Position numbers and translations under genes: made by a program. Below are positions 9,007 to 18,972 of a stretch of 64,000 nt of DNA, one piece after another. Numbering within the stretch: the first letter of the stretch is position 1; every line of letters begins with the position of its first letter. The notes under the pieces were generated by a model, which was given only the letters and a program-made list of their open reading frames with translations, made no database searches and had not been told where the DNA came from. The stretch is from Natrinema zhouii (GTDB lineage: Archaea > Halobacteriota > Halobacteria > Halobacteriales > Natrialbaceae), in contig NZ_CP059154.1 in the NCBI RefSeq assembly GCF_013456555.2, forward strand, positions 2,728,001-2,792,000, in the 5' to 3' direction.

Positions 9007-10038
9007 ATGCAGTTCGGCTACAGCGAGCGCTGTCTCGCACACGATCCAGGTTCGCGCCATCCGGAGTCGCCGGATCGATTACGGGCGATTCGGGAAGGGC
9101 TGAAGAAGAAACACGGCGTCGAGTACGTCGAGGCCGATCCCTGCGAACTCGACGCGATGGCTGCCGTCCACGACCGCGAGTACCTCGAGTCCGTCCGGGA
9201 GTTCTGTGACGACGGTGGTGGGAACTGGGACCCAGACACCACTGCCGTCGGGGAAACCTGGGACGCAGCCTGCCAGAGCGCCGGGCTCGCCTGCTGGGCC
9301 GCCGAGACGGCACTCGAGGGAGCCACGGGTCGTGACACGCCCTTCTCGATCGGTCGGCCGCCGGGCCACCACGCCATTTACGACGACGCGATGGGATTTT
9401 GTTTCGTCAACAACGCTGCCGTCGCCGCCCAGTACGCCCTCGATCACGACGCCTACGACGTCGATCGAGTGGCGATCCTCGACTGGGACGTCCACCATGG
9501 CAACGGGACGCAGGACATCTTCTACGACAGGGACGACGTGTTCTTCGCCTCGATCCACGAGCAGGGGCTCTACCCCGGGACCGGCGACGTCGACGAGACC
9601 GGTGAGGGCGACGGCGACGGGACGACGATGAACGTCCCCATGCCGGCCGGCACCGACGACAGGGAGTATCTGGCCGCCGTCGACGGGCCGATCACCGCCG
9701 CGTTCACCGCGTTCGATCCCGATCTCCTCCTCATCAGCGCGGGCTTCGACGCCCATCGCCACGACCCGATCTCGCGGATCCGGCTCTCGACGGAGGCCTA
9801 CGCGCTGCTGAGTGGCCGTTTGCGATCCCTCGCCGACGATATCGACGCCGCGTTGGCGTTCATCCTCGAAGGTGGCTACGGGCTGGACGTGCTCGCCGAC
9901 AGCGTGGCACTCGTCCACGAGACCTTCGACGGCCGCGAACCGATCGAGCCCGACGACGAACCCGGTGACACGGCCGAATCGGCTCTCGAGGACGTTCTCG
10001 AGGCCCACGATCTCGACGTGGATCTGGACGAACTCTGA
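9007..10038 (+). CDS. hdaI: Class II-type histone deacetylase / acetylpolyamine amidohydrolase family protein
   Basis: 343 aa. A zinc-dependent deacetylase of the arginase/deacetylase fold. Visible motifs are RPPGHHA (catalytic tandem His), GFCFVNNAAVAA, the zinc site DWDVHHGNGTQ, SIHEQGLYPGTG, and the second zinc aspartate region LLISAGFDAHRHDP, then FILEGGYGL. The substrate may be an acetylated protein lysine or a small acetylated amine. The symbol rests on resemblance to the Haloferax neighbourhood. The gene starts 4 bp after the histone stop, suggesting a shared chromatin-related transcript. Confidence 0.88.
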   Translation: MQFGYSERCLAHDPGSRHPESPDRLRAIREGLKKKHGVEYVEADPCELDAMAAVHDREYLESVREFCDDGGGNWDPDTTAVGETWDAACQSAGLACWAAETALEGATGRDTPFSIGRPPGHHAIYDDAMGFCFVNNAAVAAQYALDHDAYDVDRVAILDWDVHHGNGTQDIFYDRDDVFFASIHEQGLYPGTGDVDETGEGDGDGTTMNVPMPAGTDDREYLAAVDGPITAAFTAFDPDLLLISAGFDAHRHDPISRIRLSTEAYALLSGRLRSLADDIDAALAFILEGGYGLDVLADSVALVHETFDGREPIEPDDEPGDTAESALEDVLEAHDLDVDLDEL

Positions 10039-10068
10039 CGGAAACGGTCGCCGTAGCGCCGGCGCGTC

Positions 10069-11502
10069 TCAGGGCCAAGGGTCGAAGTACGTTCGCAGTT
10101 CCGTCCCGAATTCGTCGAGCAGCGTCGTGATCTCCGTCCCGACCAGCACGTCATACTCCTCCTCGAGCGCCGTTTCGACGTGTGCGCCCAGCCCGACATC
10201 GAAGAGACGGTCGCTCTCGAGGAACGCGCGGGCGGTGGTAAACTCTCGCTCGCGCTCGGTGACGTAGCGCCCGCCCTCGATGAAAGGGCCGTAGGCGTCG
10301 GGATCGTCTGCATAGGACTCGTAGAACCCGGTGGCGTGGTCGCGGACGTGGACCGGCGGCCCTTCGTGGCGCTCGACGGCCGGCCGCTCGTCGACCGCGA
10401 GTTCGGCGAAGACGACCGCAGTCTCGTCAGCGATCGTCGTCGCCCGAAAGACGTCGAAGCCGCGGTTGTCCAGGCCCCGCGTGATGCCGGCAAGCGATTT
10501 CCGGAGTTGCGGGTAGAGTTGATCCTCGACGAGGTCGGGTGCGTCGAACCTGACGGCGACGGGCGTGGTGTCTCGCCGCTCGAGGTGGTCGCGTAGCGCC
10601 GATTCGGACAGGGGATCCGGATCGTCGGGTTCGAAGGAGTCGATTCGCGGGGACGCGAGGAACTCGCGGGCGTAGTGCTGGAAGCGAGCGACGTTCTCGG
10701 CCGAGCAGACCGCGGCGACGTTGCGCTCGGGATCCGTCGGGTCGATGACGATCAGCGGATCGTCGAACGGTCGGTCGGCGTCGCCGGCCGCCTCATTCCG
10801 AGTCGGCTTCGCCGTCTCGTGTGTACGGCCGTGTGCTTCGGGGTCGAGTTCGACCGGCGGCCGCCAGTCGGCCGCGGCCTCGAGCAGCGGTCGGAACCCG
10901 CCGTACTCGCAGACGAGGAGTTCCGTGAGATAGCCGCTGAATCCCCGGGTCCGGAGGTCGCTGCCGTAGACGCCGATTCCCTTGAGGAACTGCTTGGTGA
11001 CGCGGACGGCCGCGGCCAGCTCGTCGTCCAGTCGTCGCTGGAGATACTGCGTGTGAAACGGCGTTCGATCGACAGCCGACCGGATCTCGGTCGTCGACTC
11101 GAGTCGGAAACAGGGAACGACGTCGATATCGAACCCTTCGACCTCGCCTTTGACGTAGGGGTGTTCGGCGTACTCCTCGTGGCCCTCGGGCAGCGTCGCG
11201 TGACCGACCTCAAGGCCGTACTCCTCGAGCGTTTCGCGGTCGAGGTCCGGCGGAAACCGGACGAAGATATCGATATCGCGGTCGCCGCTGATCCAGGTAT
11301 CTCTGGCGGTGGAGCCGACCTGTAAGACGTCGGCGTCGGCACACAGGTCGGTCGCCGCGGTCTCGGCCCGACCCATGAGCCGGTCGGCCACCTCGCGGAG
11401 GCGCGCGCGTTCGTCGTCGTCGGGGGTAACTCGCGCTCGGATCTCGGCGACGACCTGCTCGAGGTCGCGATCCGGCTCTCGGTCGGCGTCCTCCTCACTC
11501 AT
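10069..11502 (-). CDS. cca: CCA tRNA nucleotidyltransferase (archaeal class I)
   Basis: 477 aa. Adds or repairs the 3'-CCA of tRNAs using CTP and ATP without a template. The nucleotidyltransferase core VGSTARDTWISGDRDIDIFVRFP (GS...DxD) is at about residues 66-90, and the third acidic site EGFDIDVVPCF at about 125. The rest matches the archaeal class I layout (TPFHTQYLQRRL, KGIGVYGSDLRTRGFSGYLTELL). None of the tRNA genes in this window encodes its CCA end, so this enzyme is essential for them. It converges on the deacetylase gene. Confidence 0.95.
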   Translation of the reverse strand: MSEEDADREPDRDLEQVVAEIRARVTPDDDERARLREVADRLMGRAETAATDLCADADVLQVGSTARDTWISGDRDIDIFVRFPPDLDRETLEEYGLEVGHATLPEGHEEYAEHPYVKGEVEGFDIDVVPCFRLESTTEIRSAVDRTPFHTQYLQRRLDDELAAAVRVTKQFLKGIGVYGSDLRTRGFSGYLTELLVCEYGGFRPLLEAAADWRPPVELDPEAHGRTHETAKPTRNEAAGDADRPFDDPLIVIDPTDPERNVAAVCSAENVARFQHYAREFLASPRIDSFEPDDPDPLSESALRDHLERRDTTPVAVRFDAPDLVEDQLYPQLRKSLAGITRGLDNRGFDVFRATTIADETAVVFAELAVDERPAVERHEGPPVHVRDHATGFYESYADDPDAYGPFIEGGRYVTEREREFTTARAFLESDRLFDVGLGAHVETALEEEYDVLVGTEITTLLDEFGTELRTYFDPWP

Positions 11503-11597
11503 TGGGACGGGATACTCGAGCGGTGCGTGAAAGAGTATCGAACCCAGAGAAGGGAAAACGAAAGCCCTATCAAATACACCCGACTACCAGATGATGG

Positions 11598-11703
11598 GCC
11601 GAAGTAGCTCAGATGGTAGAGCACCTCGCTGTTACGGCGACGCAGGTACTGCCTGTTCGCCGCAGAGACGAGGTTGTCCCAGGTTCGAGTCCTGGCTTCG
11701 GCG
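11598..11703 (+). tRNA. tRNA-Asn(GTT) with a 33-nt intron
   Basis: The acceptor GCCGAAG pairs with CTTCGGC plus discriminator G. The T-arm is CCAGG-TTCGAGT-CCTGG. The anticodon stem CCTCG/CGAGG flanks CTGTTA, then about 33 intron bases, then A. Removing the intron between positions 37 and 38 gives a 7-nt loop CTGTTAA with anticodon GTT and a 73-nt tRNA. The intron can fold through GGCGA/TCGCC into a bulge-helix-bulge-like splice site, the canonical archaeal intron position. Confidence 0.88.
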
Positions 11704-11775
11704 CTTCTCCGAAACTCCCTTCTCGAGAGAGCCATCGCACCGACGCAGCTCAGGTCCACGAACGCGAAACAGGCC

Positions 11776-11861
11776 GGACTCGAGCATGCGAGTCGCATGT
11801 AGTTGAACACGGTGAGACCGGCCGTCTCGCAGCTGTTCGAGTTCTGGCTTCGGCGCTTCTC
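11776..11861 (+). repeat. tRNA-Asn 3'-end hairpin element
   Basis: Begins GGACTCGAGCATGCGAGTCGCA, of which the first ten bases are close to an inverted copy of the tRNA-Asn T-arm. It ends with a 27-nt direct copy of the tRNA end and its flank at 11835-11861 (one mismatch), including the discriminator and six bases beyond it. The core after the inverted arm is shared with the tRNA-Pro attR element (GCATGCGAGTCGCA and CCGTCTCGCA). Nothing else was seen in the gap 11704-12138. Confidence 0.72.
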
Positions 11862-12138
11862 GATTTCGGTTCGATCGGTTTCCACGGAGAGCCGTCTTCC
11901 GAGTCAGCCTCGCTTCCGTGGTGATCTCCGTCGAAGATCTCGCGTCTAGAGCGCGTTCTACCGAAGCTGCGCGGTGAATCCGTTCAATTTGTTCGAGCGA
12001 ACGGCGTGCGACGTGGAACTCGAGGACCGTCGGCTGCTGTAACTGGATGGGTTGCGACCGAGATCGGATCGTCACTCGCGAGTTCGACCACCGGTTTTCG
12101 GGAGAGGGATTATCGTTCTTCGCCAGTGACGTAGACAC

Positions 12139-12723
12139 ATGACCAGCGATGGCGACGACCGGCGGAGTACCGACCACCACGGACACGATGTTATCGATCC
12201 GCTCCACGTTGGGATCGTCACCGTCTCGAGTTCGCGCGCGGGCACGGCGGATCCCGACGATCCGGGCGGGGACACCATTCGGGACTGTTTCGAAGCCGAG
12301 GGCCACGAGGTCCGAGAACGGCTCCTGGTCCGGGACGACTACTCGGCGATCCGGACCGCCGTCCGAGGGCTCGTTGCACGCCGGAACATCGACGTCGTCT
12401 GTACCACCGGCGGCACCGGCGTCACGGTCGATGACGTCTCGCCGGAGGCGACCGCATCGCTGTTCGAACGCGAGTTACCCGGTTTCGGCGAACTGTTTCG
12501 CTCGCTCTCGTGGGACGAAGTCGGAACCCGGGCGATGGCCTCGCGCGCGACGGCGGGGATCGCCGTCGATACGCCCGTTTTCTGCTTGCCCGGCAGCAAG
12601 AGCGCCTGCGAAACCGCCTGCGAGGAACTGATCGTCCCCGAAGCGCCGCATCTCGCGGGACTGGCGACGCGCCACCGCGCCGAGACGACTGATCAGACGC
12701 TCGCGGATTACCAGGACGAGTAG
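12139..12723 (+). CDS. MoaB/MogA-family molybdopterin biosynthesis protein
   Basis: 194 aa. The N-terminal 20 residues are a His/Asp-rich extension. The fold then starts HVGIVTVSSSRAGTADPDDPGGDTIRDCFEAEGHEV. The nucleotide/molybdopterin-binding TTGGTGVTVDDVSPEAT and the C-terminal FCLPGSKSACETACEELI are the family signatures. It adenylylates molybdopterin before metal insertion. MoaB and MogA cannot be told apart by eye. It stands alone, so it is likely monocistronic. Confidence 0.92.
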   Translation: MTSDGDDRRSTDHHGHDVIDPLHVGIVTVSSSRAGTADPDDPGGDTIRDCFEAEGHEVRERLLVRDDYSAIRTAVRGLVARRNIDVVCTTGGTGVTVDDVSPEATASLFERELPGFGELFRSLSWDEVGTRAMASRATAGIAVDTPVFCLPGSKSACETACEELIVPEAPHLAGLATRHRAETTDQTLADYQDE

Positions 12724-12929
12724 GCGAGCCGCGGTTCCGGTCTCCAGACGCGACTCTCGACCACGGCCCCGGTACTCGAGCGGCGGTTTTCTCCTCGAGA
12801 TGCGGACTGCCTGTAACCGCGGACGGTGAACCGCGACCATCCGTGGGAGTTCGTCCCGAGACAGTGAGACGAACAGTCAGATCACCTGTAACAGCCTTTA
12901 TTGAGCACGAGCGCGTGCATTCGACTGCT

Positions 12930-13058
12930 ATGTGTCACCACTTCGAATCCGTGACCGACCTTGACGCCGAGGAGCGCGAGGACGTCCTCGAGTCCCACAG
13001 CGAGGCGGAGCTCGAAGCCGAACTGAGTGAGGACGAACTCGAGGCGCTGACTGCGTAG
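12930..13058 (+). CDS. 42-aa acidic protein, haloarchaeal type
   Basis: The ATG at 12930 opens a 42-aa frame beginning MCHHFESVTDL and continuing as an Asp/Glu-rich helix. A TTTATT box at 12896-12901 sits about 28 bp upstream, as expected for a leaderless transcript. Longer in-frame starts upstream would include the promoter and are rejected. I recall very similar 40-residue proteins starting MCHHFE in many haloarchaea. Function unknown; the Cys-His-His start hints at metal binding. Confidence 0.7.
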   Translation: MCHHFESVTDLDAEEREDVLESHSEAELEAELSEDELEALTA

Positions 13059-13237
13059 GTCTCGTCTCGAGACGACGGGATCTCGGGGCGGCGACGAATA
13101 CTCGGTAATCCACTTCTTCCAACCGTGCTTTGAGACTAGCGTAGCGTATTGATCAATCGAAATTTGGGATGATAGTGCTACAAATATATTCTATCCCATA
13201 ACAAATTTTAAATCCGAAGCCATATCTAAAATCAATA

Positions 13238-13684
13238 ATGAAAGAAGCCTTTCAAGGCCTATCAGAACCGCAGAAAAAAGGCGACGCAACAGAGGGGATT
13301 ATTAAGGCAGAGTTTCTTTCACGTGGAATTCCTGTTCTTGTCCCTGAGTCGGATAATTTACCGTATGACCTCGTCATTGACAGAGAACCGGATCTACTAC
13401 GTATTCAATGTAAGACGGCATCCAGTAATGACGATGGCAAAGTTCGATTTGAAACACGGAGTACGAGGGTCAAGACGCAGGGCTACGAGAGAGCAGGATA
13501 CGATGGGAAGATCGACTATTTCGCTGTGTACAATCCTGTGATTGGAGAAACCTATCTCATACCAATTCAGGATGCTCCAAAAACAGGGATGGAGATCCGG
13601 TACCAGAGAACCAAAAACGGCCAGACAGCAAGGGTTAATTGGCACGAGAATTATCTCATAGATACGCAACTATCGGGCCCTTAG
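13238..13684 (+). CDS. PD-(D/E)XK nuclease-like protein ending inside tRNA-Met
   Basis: 148 aa. EPQKKGDATEGIIKAEFLSRG, PYDLVIDRE and LLRIQCKTAS give an E...D...QxK arrangement typical of the group I intron-associated PD-(D/E)XK endonuclease family (PF11645, from memory). The DNA is clearly A+T-rich compared with its neighbours, a sign of transfer. Its last codons and stop (13675-13684) are the first ten bases of the tRNA-Met gene, so the frame is completed by the tRNA. A TATA-like A/T-rich block (13180-13215) precedes the ATG. It could be a remnant of a mobile element linked to this tRNA. Confidence 0.8.
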   Translation: MKEAFQGLSEPQKKGDATEGIIKAEFLSRGIPVLVPESDNLPYDLVIDREPDLLRIQCKTASSNDDGKVRFETRSTRVKTQGYERAGYDGKIDYFAVYNPVIGETYLIPIQDAPKTGMEIRYQRTKNGQTARVNWHENYLIDTQLSGP

Positions 13685-13780
13685 CTCAGTCTGGTTAGAG
13701 CGCTCGGCTCATAACACAATCTGACTCGTGAGATCGTGTGAGACACCGAGTGGTCGATGGTTCGAATCCGTCAGGGCCCA
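13675..13780 (+). tRNA. Elongator tRNA-Met(CAT) with a 31-nt intron
   Basis: The acceptor GGGCCCT pairs with AGGGCCC plus discriminator A. The D-arm is AGCTCAGTCTGGTTAGAGCG. The anticodon stem CTCGG/CCGAG surrounds CTCATA, about 31 intron bases, and A. Splicing after position 37 gives loop CTCATAA and a 75-nt tRNA. Haloarchaeal elongator tRNA-Met usually carries an intron at this place. The T-arm is TTCGAAT-based. Confidence 0.92.
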
Positions 13781-13824
13781 TGGAGTGTCGCGAGCAGATG
13801 CGAGCGGCACGGAATGACTCCTGC

Positions 13825-13891
13825 GGATTCGAACGAGACGACGGCGAGCGAAGCGAGCCGTCGGCGTAGTTACGAATCCGTCAGGGCCCAT
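13825..13891 (+). repeat. tRNA-Met 3'-end hairpin element
   Basis: Begins GGATTCGAACGAGACGACGG, an inverted copy of the tRNA-Met T-arm, passes through a perfect short hairpin around GGCGAGCGAAGCGAGCC, and ends with a 21-nt copy of the tRNA 3' end at 13871-13891 (one mismatch). The layout equals those behind tRNA-Asn and tRNA-Arg, though the middle core is diverged. The copy may also be a leftover attachment site of the decayed provirus that follows. Confidence 0.7.
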
Positions 13892-13992
13892 CCAGATTCT
13901 GCACACGGTTTTGAGCCAACCGATTTGTGTTATAGATCATCCGTATCGGTGATTTTCAATTCCTCACGTCGGTGGTTGAGTGCAAACGATGG

Positions 13993-14225
13993 CTAGTAGT
14001 TATCTTGCAAGATTGAGCCACCCGAGAAGATGTTCGCGATGAGTGCGTTCAGTCCCGTGAACTCTGGATCGCCGTAGCCAGCCCCGAGCCAGCCATTGTC
14101 TCACGCTGTCTCGAGTCCGCGGACAACATCAGGCGTGCCGCCACCATCAATCCACGTTTGAATTGGAGGTCGTGGTGTGTCCGTTGCGGTCGCGACGGCC
14201 TGACATCCCTCTGTGAGTGTTCCCA
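13993..14225 (-). pseudogene. Remnant of HTH/LAGLIDADG-like pilin-linked regulator
   Basis: Read on the minus strand this gives IQTWIDGGGTPDVV, an in-frame stop, DNGWLGAGYGDPEFTG and LNALIANIFSGGSI. This lines up residue by residue with the middle of the intact 277-aa provirus regulator at 53764-54597 (IRPWLDNGSKPDPV, DHGWLEATYHN, LNVLVANVFSGGSI). The N- and C-terminal parts are missing, so it is broken. It is divergent from the two pilin genes, as in the provirus. The A+T-rich stretch 14236-14644 between it and the first pilin contains a TATATATGG promoter-like box near 14476 and no gene. Confidence 0.75.
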
Positions 14226-14644
14226 CGGGTCTGAATATGTACCTTCCTAGTAAGTGCGCGCGAAAGCGCGTTTGTCGATCACGGGTACTGTATCGTTCAT
14301 ATGACTATATCACTAGGAAGAACGAAAATCGACACTGGATGAGTACTTGATCAAGAAACCGCAAGACTGCGTGGCTTCAAGGGGGTACTGTAGCTCCTCT
14401 ATTACCTCTTGATTATCAGATGTGAAAGTGACACCAGGTTCATTTTTCTAACTTTGACTCTCACTATCCCCTACCTATATATGGTCTAAATCTTCTGGTT
14501 ACTATCAGCATCTACGACGAACGGCAGTGGAAAACGAAGGCGCAAGGACGGCCCCCCAGCCCCCATGCGCCAGTGCATCCAATCAGATGGGTTGGAATAA
14601 GTTTTCCTACCGTTCACGACGGTGCTGTGCGGTGGTTCAAAACT

Positions 14645-15061
14645 ATGGACGCAACAAAAATCAGATCAAAGCTGATCGGAAACGACGACGAACGGGCAGT
14701 ATCGCCTGTCATTGGTGTCATCCTTATGGTGGCAATCACAGTAATTCTTGCAGCTGTGATCGCGGCATTCGTGCTCGATATGGGACAAGGTCAAGGTTCG
14801 AATCCCCAAGCTGGATTCGAAGTTGACGAGAGTCCTGACACCTCTGCAGGTGAAATTACGTATACCGTCCGTCTCACATCTATTCAAAACCTTGATGATA
14901 TGACGGTGCAATGTGACACGAGTTCTCCCGAGAACTCGTTTAGTAGCGCAGGTACAGACGTCGCTGTCGGGAATTCAATCAGTGTGACCTGTACTGACTC
15001 GGCTGATGAATCAATGACTATCGTTGGTGAATACGACGGTAGTGAAACTGTAATGAACTAA
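14645..15061 (+). CDS. Type IV pilin-like protein (first of a pair)
   Basis: 138 aa from ATG 14645. A short charged leader ([17 protein letters not shown]) is followed by [21 protein letters not shown], the DUF1628/archaeal type IV pilin N-terminal signature with a class III cleavage site before AVSPV. The remaining 85 residues are a Ser/Thr-rich beta head with two cysteines. It would be processed by PibD and assembled into adhesion pili. The 5' leader contains CGTTCACGACGGTGCTGTG at 14611, also found before the provirus pilin. Low G+C and position inside a decayed provirus suggest viral origin. Confidence 0.88.
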   Translation: MDATKIRSKLIGNDDERAVSPVIGVILMVAITVILAAVIAAFVLDMGQGQGSNPQAGFEVDESPDTSAGEITYTVRLTSIQNLDDMTVQCDTSSPENSFSSAGTDVAVGNSISVTCTDSADESMTIVGEYDGSETVMN

Positions 15062-15068
15062 ATTGACA

Positions 15069-15488
15069 ATGGACGCAAAACAACTCAGATTAAAGCTGAT
15101 CGGAAGTGAAGACGAACGAGCAGTATCGCCTGTTATCGGAGTCATCCTTATGGTGGCTATTACGGTCATTCTCGCAGCCGTAATTGCAGCGTTTGTGCTT
15201 GATATGGGACAAGGTCAAAGTGCAAGTCCCCAGGCAGGATACCAGATAAATGATGATGGATCTTCGATTACTGTGAAGATAACATCTATTGAGAACCTAG
15301 ACCGTGTCGGTGTATACTGTGGTAGTAGGCCTAGTAGTGACTTACCACAAGACAACTATGATACAAGTACTACTGAATGGGTTGAGCCATCAGTAGGAGA
15401 CTCAATCACTCCTCTCGGAACTTGTTCATCAACAGACGATGTTGAGATCATTGGAGTGTACGATGGCAGTGAATCTACCCTGAACTAA
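15069..15488 (+). CDS. Type IV pilin-like protein (second of a pair)
   Basis: 139 aa from ATG 15069, 8 bp after the first pilin's stop, so co-transcribed. MDAKQLRLKLIGSEDER precedes the same [19 protein letters not shown] segment, and the head domain again has two cysteines (VYCGSRP and GTCSSTDD) and ends EIIGVYDGSESTLN, matching [10 protein letters not shown] in the first pilin. The pair therefore arose by duplication. It is intact although the surrounding viral genes are broken, which suggests it has been kept for use by the host. Confidence 0.87.
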   Translation: MDAKQLRLKLIGSEDERAVSPVIGVILMVAITVILAAVIAAFVLDMGQGQSASPQAGYQINDDGSSITVKITSIENLDRVGVYCGSRPSSDLPQDNYDTSTTEWVEPSVGDSITPLGTCSSTDDVEIIGVYDGSESTLN

Positions 15489-15599
15489 TCTAAGAAGAAC
15501 CTCCTGTTCATTCAGGAGGAATTCAATCGACATTTTAACCCCTATTTCATACTACTATAGAATTTAATATAGAGTATTCAGATAGAATTATCACTTTGT

Positions 15600-15810
15600 T
15601 CTAAGACCTCTCCCTCAAGCTCACCCTCAAGATACGCGTACCCACGGTCGGTGATCTGCTATAGTCCCTTGTTAACGTGATCAACAAGTCTGGCGTTGCG
15701 AAGCTTTCCCACCGCGTACTCAGATAGTGCCGCAAATAGGTCTCGAGGATACGGTCATCAGCTTATGTCATCCACGATACCCTCGGTCTTCGCATACAGT
15801 CGTGTCCCAT
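15600..15810 (-). pseudogene. Remnant of provirus winged-helix repressor
   Basis: The minus strand is a decayed copy of the wHTH gene at 54613-54885: the same start region (GGGACACGACTGTATGCG), the same wing region and the same C-terminal EGELE-like end. A deletion of about 60 nt removes part of the recognition helix and the frame is interrupted by stop codons. Part of the evidence for an old SNJ2-like provirus at this tRNA-Met. Confidence 0.75.
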
Positions 15811-15902
15811 GTCGTTACAATCAACCGACGGACAGTGACCGCGCGCCTTCTGGTCCAACGAGCGGCGCACGCGGTTCGTCCGCGAGCCCACAACTTGAGA
15901 CC

Positions 15903-15980
15903 ATGACGAAACTGACACGCTACCACAGCACGAGTACCGGATACTGTACCGACAGCGAGGCGCTTGAGGTCGCTCCATGA
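15903..15980 (+). CDS. 25-codon ORF conserved before the integrase remnant
   Basis: The frame starts MTKLTRYHSTSTGYCTDSEA. The intact provirus has the same start (MTKLTRYHGKSTGYCNDSKT) at 55415, immediately before its integrase. Conservation between an intact and a decayed element argues that the short frame, or an RNA signal in it, matters for integrase expression. It may no longer be functional here. Confidence 0.45.
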   Translation: MTKLTRYHSTSTGYCTDSEALEVAP

Positions 15981-15984
15981 GGAC

Positions 15985-16680
15985 GGCCTCGAGTCACTCT
16001 CGCCTGAACGAGCCATCGAGATGTCCCTCGAGAGCCGGCGGGACGAACTGAGCGATCAACCGCTCCCATCCACGGCTCCCGTCTCGAGGCGTTCACGCAG
16101 TGGTGCGCCGAGGCAGACATCGAAAACCTGAACGAGGTCACGGGACGCGATTTTTCCGCCGACCGCGTCTGGCGACGGGAAGGGAACGCCGAGGACCGCG
16201 AGGAAGTGACGACGATTACCCTTCGTGGGCAGCTCGCAACGCTGCGCGCGTTCCGCCGGTTCTGTGCCGACATCGACGCGGTGCCGGAGGACCTGTTCTC
16301 TACGGTGGCGCTCCCGACCGTGTCCGCCGGCGAGGGTGTGAGTGAGACGACGCTCGAGCTCGGTCGGGCCGTCGACATCCCCGGCTCCCACCAGCGGTAC
16401 GACTACGCTTCGCGGAAGCACGTTCCCTTGCTCTTGGTCACACGGGCGCGCGTGCGAGAGGTACCCGATCGCTCGATCTTCGCGACTGCGTGCTCGAGGG
16501 CGAGTCTTCCGGCTTTCAGTTCGGTCACCGACTCGAGACGGATCCGCCGCTCGAGACAGGCGAGACGGGCGAGCGGTGGAACAGTAGCAGTGGCCACGTC
16601 GCTGGCGTCCTCTAGGACTCCGTCGACGGCCCATGGGAGGATACGACCGACGACCACGGCCGGTCACCGTTACTGACAAC
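15985..16680 (+). pseudogene. Remnant of tyrosine integrase
   Basis: Broken frames give LESLSPERAIEMSLESRRDE, then after a frameshift AFTQWCAEADIENLNEVTG and LRGQLATLRAFRRFCADIDA, then LFSTVALPTVSAGEGVSE. This is the N-terminal core-binding domain of a haloarchaeal tyrosine recombinase, laid out like residues 1-115 of the integrase at 55504. The catalytic R-HxxR-Y domain is absent. The 16.1-16.7 kb part is G+C-rich host-like DNA with no convincing gene on either strand. Confidence 0.7.
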
Positions 16681-17009
16681 GAGATCAGGCCGGCCATCTC
16701 GACGATTCGAGAGACGATGTTCGGAATTGGCTACCGCTGCTGGCGCGGTGCCGATGCCTGTACGATCGTGACCTCGAGGACTGCGAGTCGACGTACTACA
16801 GGAGAGTGAGTTCGTGCCTGTCCTCTCGAGGTCGTCCCACGGTGTCTAGAGGGGCTAGGTGACCGTGTCGGGGCTCGAGGATATCGATTTGACCGGAAGC
16901 GATCTCAGTACCGTTCATCAAACGTCTCTCTACTCGATAGCGAACTCTTCACTACTGTCTTACAGCTACCATGATCAGGATCGCAATACTGTCCTCTCAG
17001 TGTGTGCCA

Positions 17010-17354
17010 CTGACTACCTTCGAACCTGTGGTTCGTAGGCCTTAAGTAGTGATCGGCGATTACAAGTTAATACGAAGATGTGGCGACGGGGCGTTTGGAT
17101 ACGCCGTGTCGTCGCGGACGGTTCGGGTCCGAAGGGGTTATGTACCCCCGATGACCTACAAATACGTCCGAAGGAAATGAGGATCCTACCCCTGCGGTCC
17201 GCCGTACAGATAGGATCTGATGTTAGCCTTGGTAGTTCGGTGACGCCCGATCGGTCACTCGATCAGTGTCATCGAACGTGGACCATTTATGTGTGAGTGT
17301 GTTTGCAACATTCACCGCCAACAGACCCTCCCAGCCAAGCTGGGAGTTATATAG
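17010..17354 (+). promoter_or_regulatory. rRNA operon promoters and leader
   Basis: Haloarchaeal rRNA promoters typically show TTCG-rich elements before CCTTAAGTA or GGTTATGTACC boxes. Here GGCCTTAAGTAGTGATCGG is at 17038-17056, GGGGTTATGTACCCCC at about 17136, and a third candidate ACCATTTATGTGTG at about 17281. The leader holds the highly conserved CCTGCGGTCCGCCGTACAG and CTGATGTTAGCCTTGG (boxA region, 17190-17235) and a CCCAGCCAAGCTGGG hairpin just before 16S. No gene is seen from 16681 to 17010. Confidence 0.75.
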
Positions 17355-18827
<1,473 letters not shown>

Positions 18828-18972
18828 ACAGACCGGGACTAGGCCGTCGTGCCTAGCCCACCTTAGCGGATTGCGGTTCCACGTTCGATCGACCACCGTT
18901 TGGCCGATCGGGCACCTTAGAACTACCAAGGCTAACACCCAAACCATGCCCGTCTCGATTTGAGATGGGCGT

